A stretch of 64,000 nt of DNA, from contig NZ_CP060096.1 in NCBI RefSeq assembly GCF_017357865.1, forward strand, positions 744,001 through 808,000. The letters are read 5' to 3'. The stretch comes from Aceticella autotrophica (lineage in GTDB: Bacteria > Bacillota > Thermoanaerobacteria > Thermoanaerobacterales > Thermoanaerobacteraceae). The first letter of the stretch is position 1, and the number at the start of each line of letters is the position of its first letter. Positions 25,629 through 34,429 of the stretch are shown one piece after another. The translations under genes and the position numbers were made by a program. Under the pieces are notes generated by a model, which was not told the origin of the DNA, searched no databases, and worked only from the letters and a program-made list of their open reading frames with translations.

Positions 25629-26867
25629 TCAATGTATATTTGATATACAAGCTTCTACAGCTTTAATTCTATGCATTGCACTTGGATGTGAATATGAGAA
25701 CCATTCTATAAATGCTGGTGGTTCAGGGTCTGAAAGGCTTTTTTTAGCAAGGTCAACCTGAAGTTCAACAACAATTTCTTTATTATGTAAATATTGCACT
25801 GACAATAGGTCTGCTTGCCTTTCCATTTGCCGTGAAATATAATTTTGTATAGGGTTTGTGTCGAAGTTGATTAATATTATAAAAAGATATAATACTGCCA
25901 GTCCTGCTGGAGTAATGGCTTTATTATATGGATTTATAATTGTTTTATTTAATATAAGGCTGAATAAAAAAAACATAGCAAATAATCCAATAGAGCCTAT
26001 AACCAAGCCTTTTAGCACATGATTCTCCTTCCAGTGGGCGGCTTCATGGGCAATTACAGCTTTAATTTCATTTTTTGGATAATTTTCTAAGAGGGTGTCA
26101 TACAAAACAATTTTGCTTGTTTTACCAAAGCCATAAAAATATGCATTTGCAAGTTTTGTTCTTCTGCTTGCATCCATTTCTTCTACCTTGTTTATATTTA
26201 TACCTGCGTTTTTGGATATATCTTGAACCATATTTAAAACAACAGGGTCTTTAATAGGAATAAACCTGTTAAACATGGGTGCGATGAAGGAGGGCCAAAT
26301 CAAGTTTTGTAAAAAAAGCATAAATGTTAAAAATATGGATGCCATAAACCACCAGCTTTTATGCCATTTATTTACGGCATAAGCGAAAAGAAATATACCT
26401 ATACCTGATATTATAAAATCTAATAAGGAATTTTTAAGATAATCTATCCACCATGAGGATATGGTCTGTGTTGAAAAACCCCACTTAACCTGAAAATTAT
26501 AATAATATAAACTAAAAGGGAAGGATATTATTTTTAAAATAAGCCACAAACCTATAAAAAATAGTAATATATGTAAATAATACATTTTAAAGGATAATTT
26601 TGCTGTAAGGTTTGATAATTCTTTTGAAGCGTTTCCAAAAGTAAATATTAATAGAAAAATTAATTTTACAAGAAAAGATGAAATAAACAGCAAGCTGATT
26701 GTTTTGTTATATTCTTTTGATTTTTCAATATCAATATTAGAAAAATACTTATATACTTCATTAGAAATATTTCCTGGAAATATTACAGATAAAATATATA
26801 AAATAGAAAATAGAAAAGCGATACTTACTAAAATAAGCCAATATTTATTGAATCTTATTGAAATCAT
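25629..26867 (-). CDS. M48-family (Ste24/CAAX protease-like) membrane metalloprotease
   Basis: A 412-residue zinc metalloprotease with about six to seven membrane helices. The active site is HEAAHWKEN (HExxH), and the third ligand Glu lies in QMERQADLLSVQYL. Upstream it has the Ste24-type features NAYFYGFGKTSKIVLYDTLL and RRTKLANAYF. Ste24/CAAX prenyl protease 1 homologues in bacteria probably degrade or mature membrane proteins. It reads leftward toward the REP-like repeat. The upstream 240 bases (26868-27109) hold no gene that I can support. Confidence 0.9.
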   Translation of the reverse strand: MISIRFNKYWLILVSIAFLFSILYILSVIFPGNISNEVYKYFSNIDIEKSKEYNKTISLLFISSFLVKLIFLLIFTFGNASKELSNLTAKLSFKMYYLHILLFFIGLWLILKIISFPFSLYYYNFQVKWGFSTQTISSWWIDYLKNSLLDFIISGIGIFLFAYAVNKWHKSWWFMASIFLTFMLFLQNLIWPSFIAPMFNRFIPIKDPVVLNMVQDISKNAGININKVEEMDASRRTKLANAYFYGFGKTSKIVLYDTLLENYPKNEIKAVIAHEAAHWKENHVLKGLVIGSIGLFAMFFLFSLILNKTIINPYNKAITPAGLAVLYLFIILINFDTNPIQNYISRQMERQADLLSVQYLHNKEIVVELQVDLAKKSLSDPEPPAFIEWFSYSHPSAMHRIKAVEACISNIH

Positions 26868-27109
26868 AAAGCATCTTATCCTTTCATATTTGCTTAAATT
26901 AACCTTTTTTGTTGAAAATGTATAAGCCCTTTTCTATATTATACTATATAGTTTATGAAAAAAGTCGGCTAAATAGAAATCCATATAAAGAATTTATGTT
27001 GATTTTCTAAAGGAAGAAGTAATATTAAGTATAATCAAGCATAATTTAAATAATTGCTTAAAAACAGAGATAATCTTATTATACGGCTAAAAATAGCACA
27101 AAATTAATA

Positions 27110-27138
27110 TTGTAAATCCTCTTCTTTTCTATTATAAT
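27110..27138 (+). promoter_or_regulatory. Promoter of the tRNA cluster
   Basis: TTGTAA (27110-27115), 17 bases and a perfect TATAAT (27133-27138), 18 bases before tRNA-Pro. Confidence 0.7.
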
Positions 27139-27156
27139 TTAAAGTACCGTATTCGA

Positions 27157-27232
27157 CGGGGTGTAGCGCAGATGGTAGCGCACGTGCTTTGGGAGCATGG
27201 GGCCGGGGGTTCAAATCCCTCCACCCCGACCA
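27157..27232 (+). tRNA. tRNA-Pro (anticodon TGG)
   Basis: 76 nt; acceptor CGGGGTG/CACCCCG, D stem GCGC/GCGC, anticodon stem CGTGC/GCATG with loop TTTGGGA (anticodon TGG), T loop TTCAAAT, encoded CCA. With the GGG species at 18982 the window holds two proline isoacceptors. Confidence 0.95.
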
Positions 27233-27238
27233 TGATGT

Positions 27239-27314
27239 GGTCGTATAGCTCAGCTGGGAGAGCACCTGCCTTACAAGCAGGGGGTCATAGGTTCGAGCCC
27301 TATTGCGACCACCA
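27239..27314 (+). tRNA. tRNA-Val (anticodon TAC)
   Basis: 76 nt; acceptor GGTCGTA/TGCGACC, D arm GCTC/GAGC, anticodon stem CCTGC/GCAGG with loop CTTACAA, T arm ATAGG/CCTAT with TTCGAGC, encoded CCA. Confidence 0.96.
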
Positions 27315-27340
27315 TTTTTATAAATAAATATAAATTATAT

Positions 27341-27425
27341 GGAGGGATACCCAAGGGGCTAAAGGGGGCAGACTGTAAATCTGTTGGCGCAGCCTTCGAT
27401 GGTTCGAATCCATCTCCCTCCACCA
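27341..27425 (+). tRNA. tRNA-Tyr (anticodon GTA)
   Basis: 85-nt class II tRNA; acceptor GGAGGGA/TCCCTCC, anticodon stem CAGAC/CTG(T)T with loop TGTAAAT, a long variable arm typical of bacterial tRNA-Tyr, T loop TTCGAAT and encoded CCA. Confidence 0.96.
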
Positions 27426-27430
27426 TATGT

Positions 27431-27452
27431 AAGACCATGTAGGTCTTTTTTT
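27431..27452 (+). terminator. Terminator of the tRNA cluster
   Basis: AAGACC, loop ATGTA, GGTCTT, then five T. Confidence 0.85.
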
Positions 27453-27483
27453 GTTATATTTTTGTAAAAATTTAATAAAACTA

Positions 27484-27511
27484 TTGACAAAGAAAATTCA
27501 TGAGGTATAAT
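27484..27511 (+). promoter_or_regulatory. Promoter of rbr
   Basis: TTGACA (27484-27489), 16 bases and TATAAT (27506-27511). The -10 lies inside a PerR-box-like palindrome. The resulting leader is about 145 bases long, AT-rich and without a clear riboswitch. Confidence 0.65.
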
Positions 27512-27539
27512 TATTATTAGGTAAAGATAATTATTATAT
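27505..27539 (+). promoter_or_regulatory. Two PerR-box-like operators
   Basis: Compared with the PerR consensus TTATAATTATTATAA, bases 27505-27519 match 13 of 15 and bases 27525-27539 match 12 of 15. The first overlaps the -10, the second lies just after the start point; both positions suit repression that is lifted by peroxide. In clostridia PerR is known to control rubrerythrin-type genes. AT-rich background lowers specificity, but two sites in tandem at this promoter are suggestive. Confidence 0.6.
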
Positions 27540-27662
27540 AATAAAACATAAAACAAATTTATTTTTATTTAATTTCTTTGGTTAGATTTAAGCATAACAA
27601 AGTAATTACATGTGTTTACTCTAATATTTGACACATGAAATAAAAAAGGAGGAAGATTTAAA

Positions 27663-28166
27663 ATGAAGGAAATGACAAAAAAGAATTTAAGTGATGCATA
27701 TGCAGGCGAAAGTCAAGCACATATGAAGTATCAAATATTTGCAGATGTTGCAGAAAAAGAAAATAAACCCAATATAGCAAAACTTTTCAGGGCTATTTCA
27801 TATGCTGAAAGAGTTCATGCAACAAATCATTTAAAAGAACTTGGAGAGGTTGGCAATACTGCAGAAAATCTTGAGAAAGCACTTGCAGGTGAAACATTTG
27901 AAGTTGAAGAAATGTATCCTGCATATAATGCAGTTGCAGAACTTCAAGGAGAAAAGGGTGCCAAAAGAAGTATTCATTATGCAATTGAAGCAGAAAAGCT
28001 ACATATTAAAATGTACGATGATGCTAAAAATGCTGTTTTGAAGGATGAAGATATAAAGCTTTCTAAGGTTTATATTTGTCCTGTATGTGGATATACTACT
28101 ATTGATGTACTTCCTGATAAATGTCCGATATGCGGTGTTCCAGGAAATAAGTTTGTTGCATTCTAA
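27663..28166 (+). CDS. rbr: Rubrerythrin
   Basis: A 167-residue non-heme diiron peroxidase of anaerobes. The N-terminal four-helix domain carries the E-x6-Y/E-x2-H ligand sets (AYAGESQAHMKYQIF and ISYAERVHATNH, then AELQGEKGAKRSIHYAIEAEKLHIKMY). The C-terminal rubredoxin domain has CPVCGY and CPICGV for the single iron. Slightly shorter than the classical 190 residues. It reduces hydrogen peroxide with electrons passed from NADH via rubredoxin. AAGGAGGAAGATTTAAA precedes ATG 27663. It lies 44 bp before the peroxiredoxin and is likely co-transcribed. Confidence 0.95.
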   Translation: MKEMTKKNLSDAYAGESQAHMKYQIFADVAEKENKPNIAKLFRAISYAERVHATNHLKELGEVGNTAENLEKALAGETFEVEEMYPAYNAVAELQGEKGAKRSIHYAIEAEKLHIKMYDDAKNAVLKDEDIKLSKVYICPVCGYTTIDVLPDKCPICGVPGNKFVAF

Positions 28167-28210
28167 ATTATTTTAAATAAATAAAAAAAATAAAAAGGAG
28201 GCAGTTATAA

Positions 28211-28873
28211 ATGGAAGAGGCAAAAATGAGGTTATTAGGAGAAAAGTTCCCGTCAATTGAGGTTGTAACAACTCATGGCAAAAAGCGGATTCCAGAAGAT
28301 TATGCAGGCAAATGGTTCGTTTTATTCAGCCATCCGGGAGATTTTACACCGGTTTGCACAACAGAGTTTGTTGAATTTGCAAGAAAAGCCGAAGAATTTA
28401 AAGCTTTGAATACAGAATTAATAGGGTTATCTGTAGACCAGGTATTTGCTCATATAAAATGGGTGGAATGGATAAAAGAAAAATTAAATGTTGTAATACC
28501 TTTCCCTGTTATAGCTGATGAATTAGGGAGAACATCAAATCAGCTCGGGATGATTCATCCCGGAAAAGGCACCAATACGGTAAGAGCAGTTTTTATAGTA
28601 GATAATAATGCAGTAATAAGGCTTATCATGTATTATCCACAGGAAATCGGCAGAAATGTTGACGAAATATTGAGGGTTATAAAAGCACTTCAGGTTGCAG
28701 ATGAAAATAAAGTTGCAATGCCGGAAAAGTGGCCCAATAATTATTTGATAAAGGACAAGGTAATTATACCACCTGCAAATACCGAGGAAAATGTAAAATT
28801 GATAAATGAAAAGATTAAGAATAAAGAAGTAGAAGCATTTGATTGGTGGTTTGCATACAAAAGCCTGAACTAA
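28211..28873 (+). CDS. 1-Cys type peroxiredoxin (AhpC/TSA, Prx6 group)
   Basis: A 220-residue peroxiredoxin. The peroxidatic Cys is in [13 protein letters not shown] at about residue 50; no second conserved Cys is seen, placing it in the 1-Cys/Prx6-like group with a C-terminal arm ([26 protein letters not shown]). Active-site Thr and Arg are present ([16 protein letters not shown]). AAAAGGAGGCAGTTATAA precedes ATG 28211. Following rbr, it forms a peroxide-detoxification pair. A broken paralogue lies at 22691-25268. Confidence 0.93.
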   Translation: MEEAKMRLLGEKFPSIEVVTTHGKKRIPEDYAGKWFVLFSHPGDFTPVCTTEFVEFARKAEEFKALNTELIGLSVDQVFAHIKWVEWIKEKLNVVIPFPVIADELGRTSNQLGMIHPGKGTNTVRAVFIVDNNAVIRLIMYYPQEIGRNVDEILRVIKALQVADENKVAMPEKWPNNYLIKDKVIIPPANTEENVKLINEKIKNKEVEAFDWWFAYKSLN

Positions 28874-28876
28874 GCT

Positions 28877-28920
28877 AAATAAAACATGTGTGAATTTAAT
28901 TTTGCACATGTTTTATTTTT
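28877..28920 (+). terminator. Terminator of rbr-prx
   Basis: AAATAAAACATGTG and CACATGTTTTATTT arms (28877-28890, 28905-28918) with a 14-base loop and T-rich end. Confidence 0.85.
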
Positions 28921-28979
28921 AAAAAATTTGACATCTTAAATATACTATGCTATATTAATTATAAGAATTTAATAAAAAG

Positions 28980-29083
28980 CTCTTATCAAGAGAGGTGGAG
29001 GGAAGAGCCCTATGAAGCCCAGCAACCTGTCAATACTGACAAGGTGCTAATTCTCTCAGAAGCATGCTTCTGGAAGATGAGGG
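28980..29083 (+). promoter_or_regulatory. SAM-I (S-box) riboswitch
   Basis: The classic S-box core is present: CTCTTATCAAGAGAGGTGG, GGGA-GAGCCC, GAAGCCCAGCAACC, AAGGTGCTAATTC and GAAGATGAGGG. P1 pairs CTCTTATC (28980-28987) with GATGAGGG (29076-29083). It precedes metK and should turn transcription off when SAM is plentiful. Confidence 0.96.
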
Positions 29084-29090
29084 AAGTGAT

Positions 29091-29122
29091 CCTCTTCTTT
29101 TGGAAGAGGTTTTATTTTGTTT
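29091..29122 (+). terminator. SAM riboswitch transcription terminator
   Basis: CCTCTTC (29091-29097) and GAAGAGG (29103-29109) with a T-rich tail, placed between the aptamer and metK; formed when SAM is bound. Confidence 0.88.
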
Positions 29123-29143
29123 TAAAGGAGGAAATATTAAAAA

Positions 29144-30334
29144 ATGCACAAGTTTTTTACATCTGAATCAGTTACAGAAGGACACCCCGATAAGATATGT
29201 GATCAGATATCCGATGCAATAGTAGATGAAATCCTAAAAGAGGATCCATATGCAAGGATAGCTTGTGAAACAGCTATTACAACAGGAATGGTGCTGATTA
29301 TTGGGGAAATATCAGCAAAATGCTATGTGGACATACCCAAAATAGCCAGAAAAGTAATAGGAGATATTGGATATACAAGAGCAAAATACGGCTTTGATGC
29401 CGAAACATGCGCTGTGCTGACATCTATTAAGGAACAGTCGCCGGATATAGCCCTTGGTGTTGATAAAGCATTAGAAGCCAAAAAAGGTGAATATACAAAT
29501 AATAATATAGAAGAAATAGGGGCTGGAGACCAGGGAATGATGTTTGGTTATGCTTGCAATGAAACACCTGAACTTATGCCACTTCCAATATCCCTTGCAC
29601 ACAAGCTTGCAAGAAGACTTGCTAAGGTAAGGAAAAATGGTACATTGAAATATTTGAGACCTGATGGTAAAACACAGGTTACTATAGAATATAAAGATGA
29701 CATGCCAATTAGGGTTGATTCCGTTGTTGTATCAACGCAACATTCACCGGATATTGACCATGATAAAATTGAAAGAGATATTATAGAACATGTAATAAAG
29801 CCCGTGATTCCTGAAAAAATAATGGATAATAAAACAAAAATATTTGTAAATCCGACAGGACGGTTTGTTATTGGCGGTCCTCAAGGTGATAGCGGACTTA
29901 CGGGAAGAAAAATAATTGTAGACACATATGGCGGATATGCAAGACATGGTGGCGGGGCTTTTTCGGGAAAGGACCCAACAAAGGTTGACAGGTCTGCCAC
30001 ATACGCTGCAAGATATGTTGCAAAGAATATAGTTGCGGCAGGACTTGCAGATAAATGCGAAGTACAGTTGGCATATGCGATAGGTGTTGCAACACCCCTT
30101 GAGGTAAACATTGATACATTCGGAACAGGCAAGATACCCGATGAAGAAATTTCAGACATCGTTAAGAAGGTATTTGATTTGAGAGCTGCTGCAATAATAA
30201 GGGATTTGAATCTAAGAAGACCTATATACAGACAGGTTGCAGCATATGGTCATTTTGGAAATGTAGTATGTGATGTTCCATGGGAAAAAACAGATAAAGT
30301 GGAAATACTAAAAAAACTTGCAGGTCAATTTTAA
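29144..30334 (+). CDS. metK: S-adenosylmethionine synthase
   Basis: A 396-residue cytosolic enzyme that makes SAM from methionine and ATP. Signature segments are [16 protein letters not shown] (catalytic His), [12 protein letters not shown] and [16 protein letters not shown] (phosphate/potassium site). Three MAT domains in the usual order and normal length. AAAGGAGGAAATATTAAAAA precedes ATG 29144. Expression is controlled by the upstream SAM riboswitch, giving direct feedback. Confidence 0.97.
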   Translation: MHKFFTSESVTEGHPDKICDQISDAIVDEILKEDPYARIACETAITTGMVLIIGEISAKCYVDIPKIARKVIGDIGYTRAKYGFDAETCAVLTSIKEQSPDIALGVDKALEAKKGEYTNNNIEEIGAGDQGMMFGYACNETPELMPLPISLAHKLARRLAKVRKNGTLKYLRPDGKTQVTIEYKDDMPIRVDSVVVSTQHSPDIDHDKIERDIIEHVIKPVIPEKIMDNKTKIFVNPTGRFVIGGPQGDSGLTGRKIIVDTYGGYARHGGGAFSGKDPTKVDRSATYAARYVAKNIVAAGLADKCEVQLAYAIGVATPLEVNIDTFGTGKIPDEEISDIVKKVFDLRAAAIIRDLNLRRPIYRQVAAYGHFGNVVCDVPWEKTDKVEILKKLAGQF

Positions 30335-30390
30335 AGCCCGGGGTTAACCCCGGGCTTTACGGCATTTTATTTTATCTCTTTATGCCGTTT
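30333..30390 (+). terminator. metK terminator(s)
   Basis: A perfect 26-base palindrome begins in the stop codon: AAAGCCCGGGGTT followed by AACCCCGGGCTTT (30333-30358). A second hairpin ACGGCA/TGCCGT with TTTT follows (30359-30390). Confidence 0.82.
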
Positions 30391-30749
30391 TAAGACCTGC
30401 TCTTATTTGAATTATATTTTTTGAACAGGTCAGAAAATATATTAACGCTTCGCTATAAATATTATAATACAAAAATATTTTAAATAAAAGTATTTTTGTA
30501 AAAAAATTTGCTTGACCTCCTCGTATAATTATTTTTGTAGACAATAAATTTGTCTCACTTCTTAAAATTTAATAAAACACATTGATAATTGGAAATTACC
30601 TCTTTTTAAAATCATCATTTAGAAATCACATCTATTGCCATGTATCTAAAATATCAAATTAAGTACATGGCACAGGCCGCCACATCTTTTATTTTACGGC
30701 CTTTATGTTTACTTTTGAGATAACTTGTAGCATTATTATACTGTAAAGT
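30391..30749. other. AT-rich intergenic DNA, including the presumed left end of an IS110-type element
   Basis: No gene is supported here. The palindrome-like GTACATGGCACAGGCCGCC zone near 30663-30682 and the change in composition suggest that the IS110-type element begins somewhere between about 30590 and 30700, but no boundary can be fixed because IS110 elements have little or no terminal repeat. Confidence 0.4.
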
Positions 30750-30892
30750 TAATATGGGACAGGCTTTTGTCCTCCATGCGGTTTTTTCGCTCTTTAAAGT
30801 ATGGTCCCTACACCAGATTTGCCTTTTCTCACGCGAAATCTGCTTTGTCGTATATAAACCCCTGGCAGCAGAGGACTCAGGTTTATATACTA
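30750..30892 (+). ncRNA. Candidate IS110 bridge RNA
   Basis: Three successive hairpins upstream of the transposase: GGACA/TGTCC (30757-30772), CAGATTT/AAATCTG (30814-30842) and an 11-bp stem GTATATAAACC/GGTTTATATAC (30850-30890) with a large loop. IS110-family elements are known to encode a structured RNA before the recombinase gene, whose internal loops pair with target and donor DNA. Position and architecture fit; loop-target pairing was not testable here. Confidence 0.5.
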
Positions 30893-31179
30893 ATAGCTAA
30901 TTGCGAGGTTGCTACATAATCTGGTCGCTAGGTTATCTCAAATTAACTTTCAATCTACACCATTACCTTTGAAAGGAGGTGCTATAGCTTTGAATAAACT
31001 TTTCGTAGGCATGGATATAAGCTTGGATGATGTCAAGGTTCATATTCTCGACCAAGACGGTAACGATGCTTGCCCTCGTTTTTCTGTAGATAATAATCCT
31101 TCTGGTTGCGATATTTTAGTGTCTCATATCTTGGATTGTTGTAATAAATACAACATTCAGAAGGTTTTTATTGGCCTAG

Positions 31180-33088
31180 GAGTCCACTCGGAATCATCAA
31201 TCATAAATTAACAAATATGTTATTGAAAGCCATATAATTTACAAAAAAAATACTCCTAAACACACACGAAATAAGCACTTAAGAGGTATTTTTTATGGTA
31301 TAATATAAATAATATAAAAAAAAATGTGGTGATAAAAATGATAGGAAAAGCAGATAGACAAATGTCATTTTCAGATTATTGGTTACTTGGGAAAATTTCT
31401 GAAGTAAGTTATTATCATAGACTAAGAACATGGGTATTTAATAATCTTAATGAAGAAATGTTTCAGCCACTTTTCTCATACTATGGCAGAGAATCCATAT
31501 CCCCAGTATATACATTTACAGCGATGCTGATACAATTTGAAAAAGGATATTCTGATCGTGAAATGGAAGAAGAATCACGATTCGATGATAGAATTAAATA
31601 TGCATTAACCGCACCACGGGATTTTGATGGAATAGATGCAGTAACATTATGTGATCATAGAAAAAGACTGTTTAACAGTGAAATAGGAAAAGAAATATTT
31701 ATTAAAACAATTAGTCAGGCAAAAGAAGTAGGACTGTTTAATAAAGACAACTTACATATAATAGATTCATTCATGATTTGGGGCTCTTGTGCCAGACAAG
31801 ATACTTACACTATGATATACCAAGGGATAAAGATGGTTCTCCGTTTCATGAAGTTTTACGAAATGGAAGATGCATCAAAAAAAATACTGAAAAGAACAGA
31901 TTATGAAGAAAATATCAAAAAACCCAAAATAGCATGGGAAAATGAAAAAGAAAAAGCAAAATTACTCGAAGAACTTGTTAAAGATGCACTATCACTCGTA
32001 GAAAATATAAAAACAAAAAAAGATATAAAAGATGATTTAAAAAAAGCAATTGAATTATTAGAAAGAGTAGCATTACAAGATGTTGAAATAACAAACGATG
32101 GGCATGTAAAAATGATAGAAGGAACAGCGAAAGACAGAATAATATCAGTAGTAGATGACGAAATGCGCCATGGGAGAAAGACCTCATCGAAATTATCAGA
32201 TGGATACAAAGCTGAAATTATAACAGGAGGAGAAAAAGGCTCAGTAGTAGTAGGAATAGAAGTCGATGGAGCAAATATAGCAGATGGTGAACATATGAGT
32301 GATCTTATAGAACAAAGCCGAAGAAACGGCGTTGATATAGATAAACTGTATGGAGATTGTGCATATAGTGACTTTGAAGAAATAGAAAAAAGGAAAGAAG
32401 AAGGAACAGATTTTTGCATTAGAGTACCGGAAGCAACAAATCCAAGTGGAGGATTTTCAAAAGAAGAATTCAAAATTGATTTAGAAAAAGGAACAGTAGA
32501 ATGTCCCAACGGACACATAAAACAATTTGATACTGAAAAAACGCAAAAACATGAGCAAGTTACAGTAAAATTTAGAGCAGAAGAATGTAATGATTGTCCG
32601 CTAAAAGACCAATGTACAAAATCAAAAAAAGGGAGAACAATAAATATACATCCATATGAAAAAGAGATACAAGAACAAAGAGAATATCAAAAAACAGATG
32701 AATTTAAAGAAGACTATGCAAAAGACCGAATGTAGAAAGAAACATATCAGAACTTACCAGGCATGGCGGACGTAAAGGAAGGTATAGAGGGAAATTAAAA
32801 ATAAGATGGCAAATGATAATGGTAGCAATAAACAATAATATCAAAGTAATAATGAAACATATTTCTAAAATTTGTAATAGACAAATTAAGAAGGGAGAAG
32901 TCTGCCCAAAAACGGCTTAAAGAATGGTTAATGAGATTAAAAATAGCAATAACAGATCAATAAAGCAGAACATACATATTAAAATCAATAACAAAGTCAT
33001 ATATATTTAGTTAAATAGAGATTATTCTGATAATTTTTGTGATGATAAAAATTTTTAACCTGTAGATAAGCTCTTTCCGAGTGGACTC
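31180..33088 (+). mobile_element. IS1182-type insertion sequence, copy 2 (defective)
   Basis: A 1909-bp near-identical copy of the element at 22897-24804, with the same inverted ends and CTAG on both sides (31176-31179 and 33089-33092). Differences noticed: two extra A before the gene, a few substitutions, and one A lost from a five-A run at 32720-32723, which breaks the transposase frame. It disrupts the IS110-type gene. Confidence 0.9.
31338..32920 (+). pseudogene. IS1182-family transposase with a one-base deletion
   Basis: Identical in layout to the copy at 23053, but the frame shifts at about 32720 and stops at 32733-32735 (ending EDYAKDRM). The lost part contains the third catalytic residue (E467 of the intact copy) and the RYRGKLKIRWQ block, so the truncated 465-residue product should be inactive. 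It could still be mobilised in trans by the intact copy, as its ends are unchanged. Confidence 0.88.
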
Positions 33089-34160
33089 CTAGAATCTACT
33101 TCAGTCTATGGTTGGCATATTCAGTATTATTTAGCTGACCATGCTTCTTTGAAGCCTTTTAATCCTTTTGTAACTACTTTTAATGCTAATACTGTCAAGG
33201 CTTTTAAAAAGTCTCTTGGCGATTTGCCTAAGAATGACTGGGTTGATGCTTTTGTTATTGCTGAAAAATTAAGGTTTGGAAGGCTTCCTAAATCTTGTCC
33301 TGTAGATTTTAGATACCTTGCTCTCCAAAGGCTTACCCGCCATCGCTTTCACATTGTTGATAGTATTGTCAGGGAGAAAAATTATTTCCTAAGTAATCTG
33401 TTTCTTAAATTTAATGGCTTATGTCAGATTAAAGTTTTTAGCAATAATTTTGGTACGGCTGCTACTGAAATATTTAATGAGTTTTTAACTCTTGATGATA
33501 TTGCGGCTCGACCGCTTGAAGATCTTATTGCCTTTTTAGTTGATAAAGGCAGAGACCATTTTAATGACCCTAATACTACGGCTAAATTACTCCAAGATGC
33601 TGTACGCAAATCTTATAGAATCAACGCTAATGTAAATGATTCTTTGAATTTTGTTATCAAGTCGTGTCTTGATAATATACAGTATCTTGAAAAGCAGAAG
33701 AAAGCTTCTGAAAAGACCATTGCCAATGAAGTCAAAGGATTTAAGAATCAATTTATTTGTCTTACTTCAGTAAATGGCATTGGTCCAACTATAGCAGCTG
33801 GCCTAATATCTGAGATAGGCGGAATATCAAGGTTTGATAATGATAATGCCCTTGCAAAGTTTTCCGGCATATATTGGTCAGAATACCAGTCTGCGGATTT
33901 TAAAGCGGAGGACATATTTAAAACGCACTGGTAATGAGTATCTCAGATATTACTTTATTCAAGCAGCCGACCAACTTAGGAAATATTGTCCTGAGTTTTC
34001 ACAATACTATGCTCGCAAATTTAATGAAGGTAAAACTCATAAACACAAACGTGCTTTAGTTTTAACGGCACGCAAAGCTGTAAGGTTAGTCTTTGCTCTG
34101 CTGCGCGAAGAAAAACTTTATAAACCACCAGCAATGAAAGGAGATGATTGTAAATACTAA

Positions 34161-34312
34161 CATAATATCCCATTACCATAATTAACATATATTTCCATTG
34201 CTGTTTTTAGTAATGGTTAGCTTTGCTATGTTCTTTTTTAGCTGTTTTTTTAAAAAAATTTTTTAATTTTTTTCAATCACCCCTTGACATATTACCGAAA
34301 TACTTTAATATT
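34161..34312. other. Intergenic DNA between the IS110 remnant and the AT repeat
   Basis: AT-rich, with runs of T and no gene. A promoter-like TTGACA at 34284-34289 followed 16 bases later by TAATAT (34306-34311) may drive the ComK-like gene; its start point would fall within the AT repeat. Confidence 0.4.
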
Positions 34313-34394
34313 TTCTATATTATATATTATATATTATATATTATATATTATATATTATATATTATATATTATATATTATATATTATATATTATA
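34313..34394 (+). repeat. Heptanucleotide AT tandem repeat in a 5' leader
   Basis: About eleven uninterrupted copies of the seven-base unit TATATTA cover roughly 80 bases, ending 25 bases before the ribosome site of the ComK-like gene. The array is pure A/T and perfect, so it is likely to change copy number by slippage. The transcript could fold into a long weak hairpin. Confidence 0.85.
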
Positions 34395-34429
34395 AGAACA
34401 TACGTTTGATTAACGGAGGAGAAACGAAA

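Larger units (their letters stand above)
30990..34160 (+). pseudogene. IS110-family transposase (DEDD), interrupted and frameshifted
   Basis: The left part (30990-31179) starts at a TTG with AAAGGAGGTG upstream and encodes NKLFVGMDISLDDVKVHILD, the DEDD first Asp region. The right part (33093-33934) resumes ESTSVYGWHIQYYLADH and includes the C-terminal LTSVNGIGPTIAAGLISEIGG helix-hairpin block and FSGIYWSEYQSADF. Removing the IS and one CTAG restores IGLESTSVYGW exactly. A second lesion near 33905-33915 shifts frame (apparent loss of two bases in a CA run); the true end TYLKRTGNEYLRYYF to 34160 is in another frame. The gene cannot make an active transposase. Confidence 0.88.
30660..34190 (+). 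mobile_element. IS110-family element, broken by an IS1182 copy
   Basis: The coding part is an IS110-type DEDD recombinase interrupted by IS1182 copy 2 (31180-33088) and later frameshifted. The region before the gene carries a set of hairpins that fits the bridge RNA of the IS110 group. Ends are approximate. Nesting order is clear: the IS110 element was present first and was then hit by IS1182 at a CTAG inside its gene. Confidence 0.7.

Noticed and set aside
34313-34394. CRISPR array
   Set aside because: The unit is seven bases and continuous with no spacers, and no cas genes are in the window.
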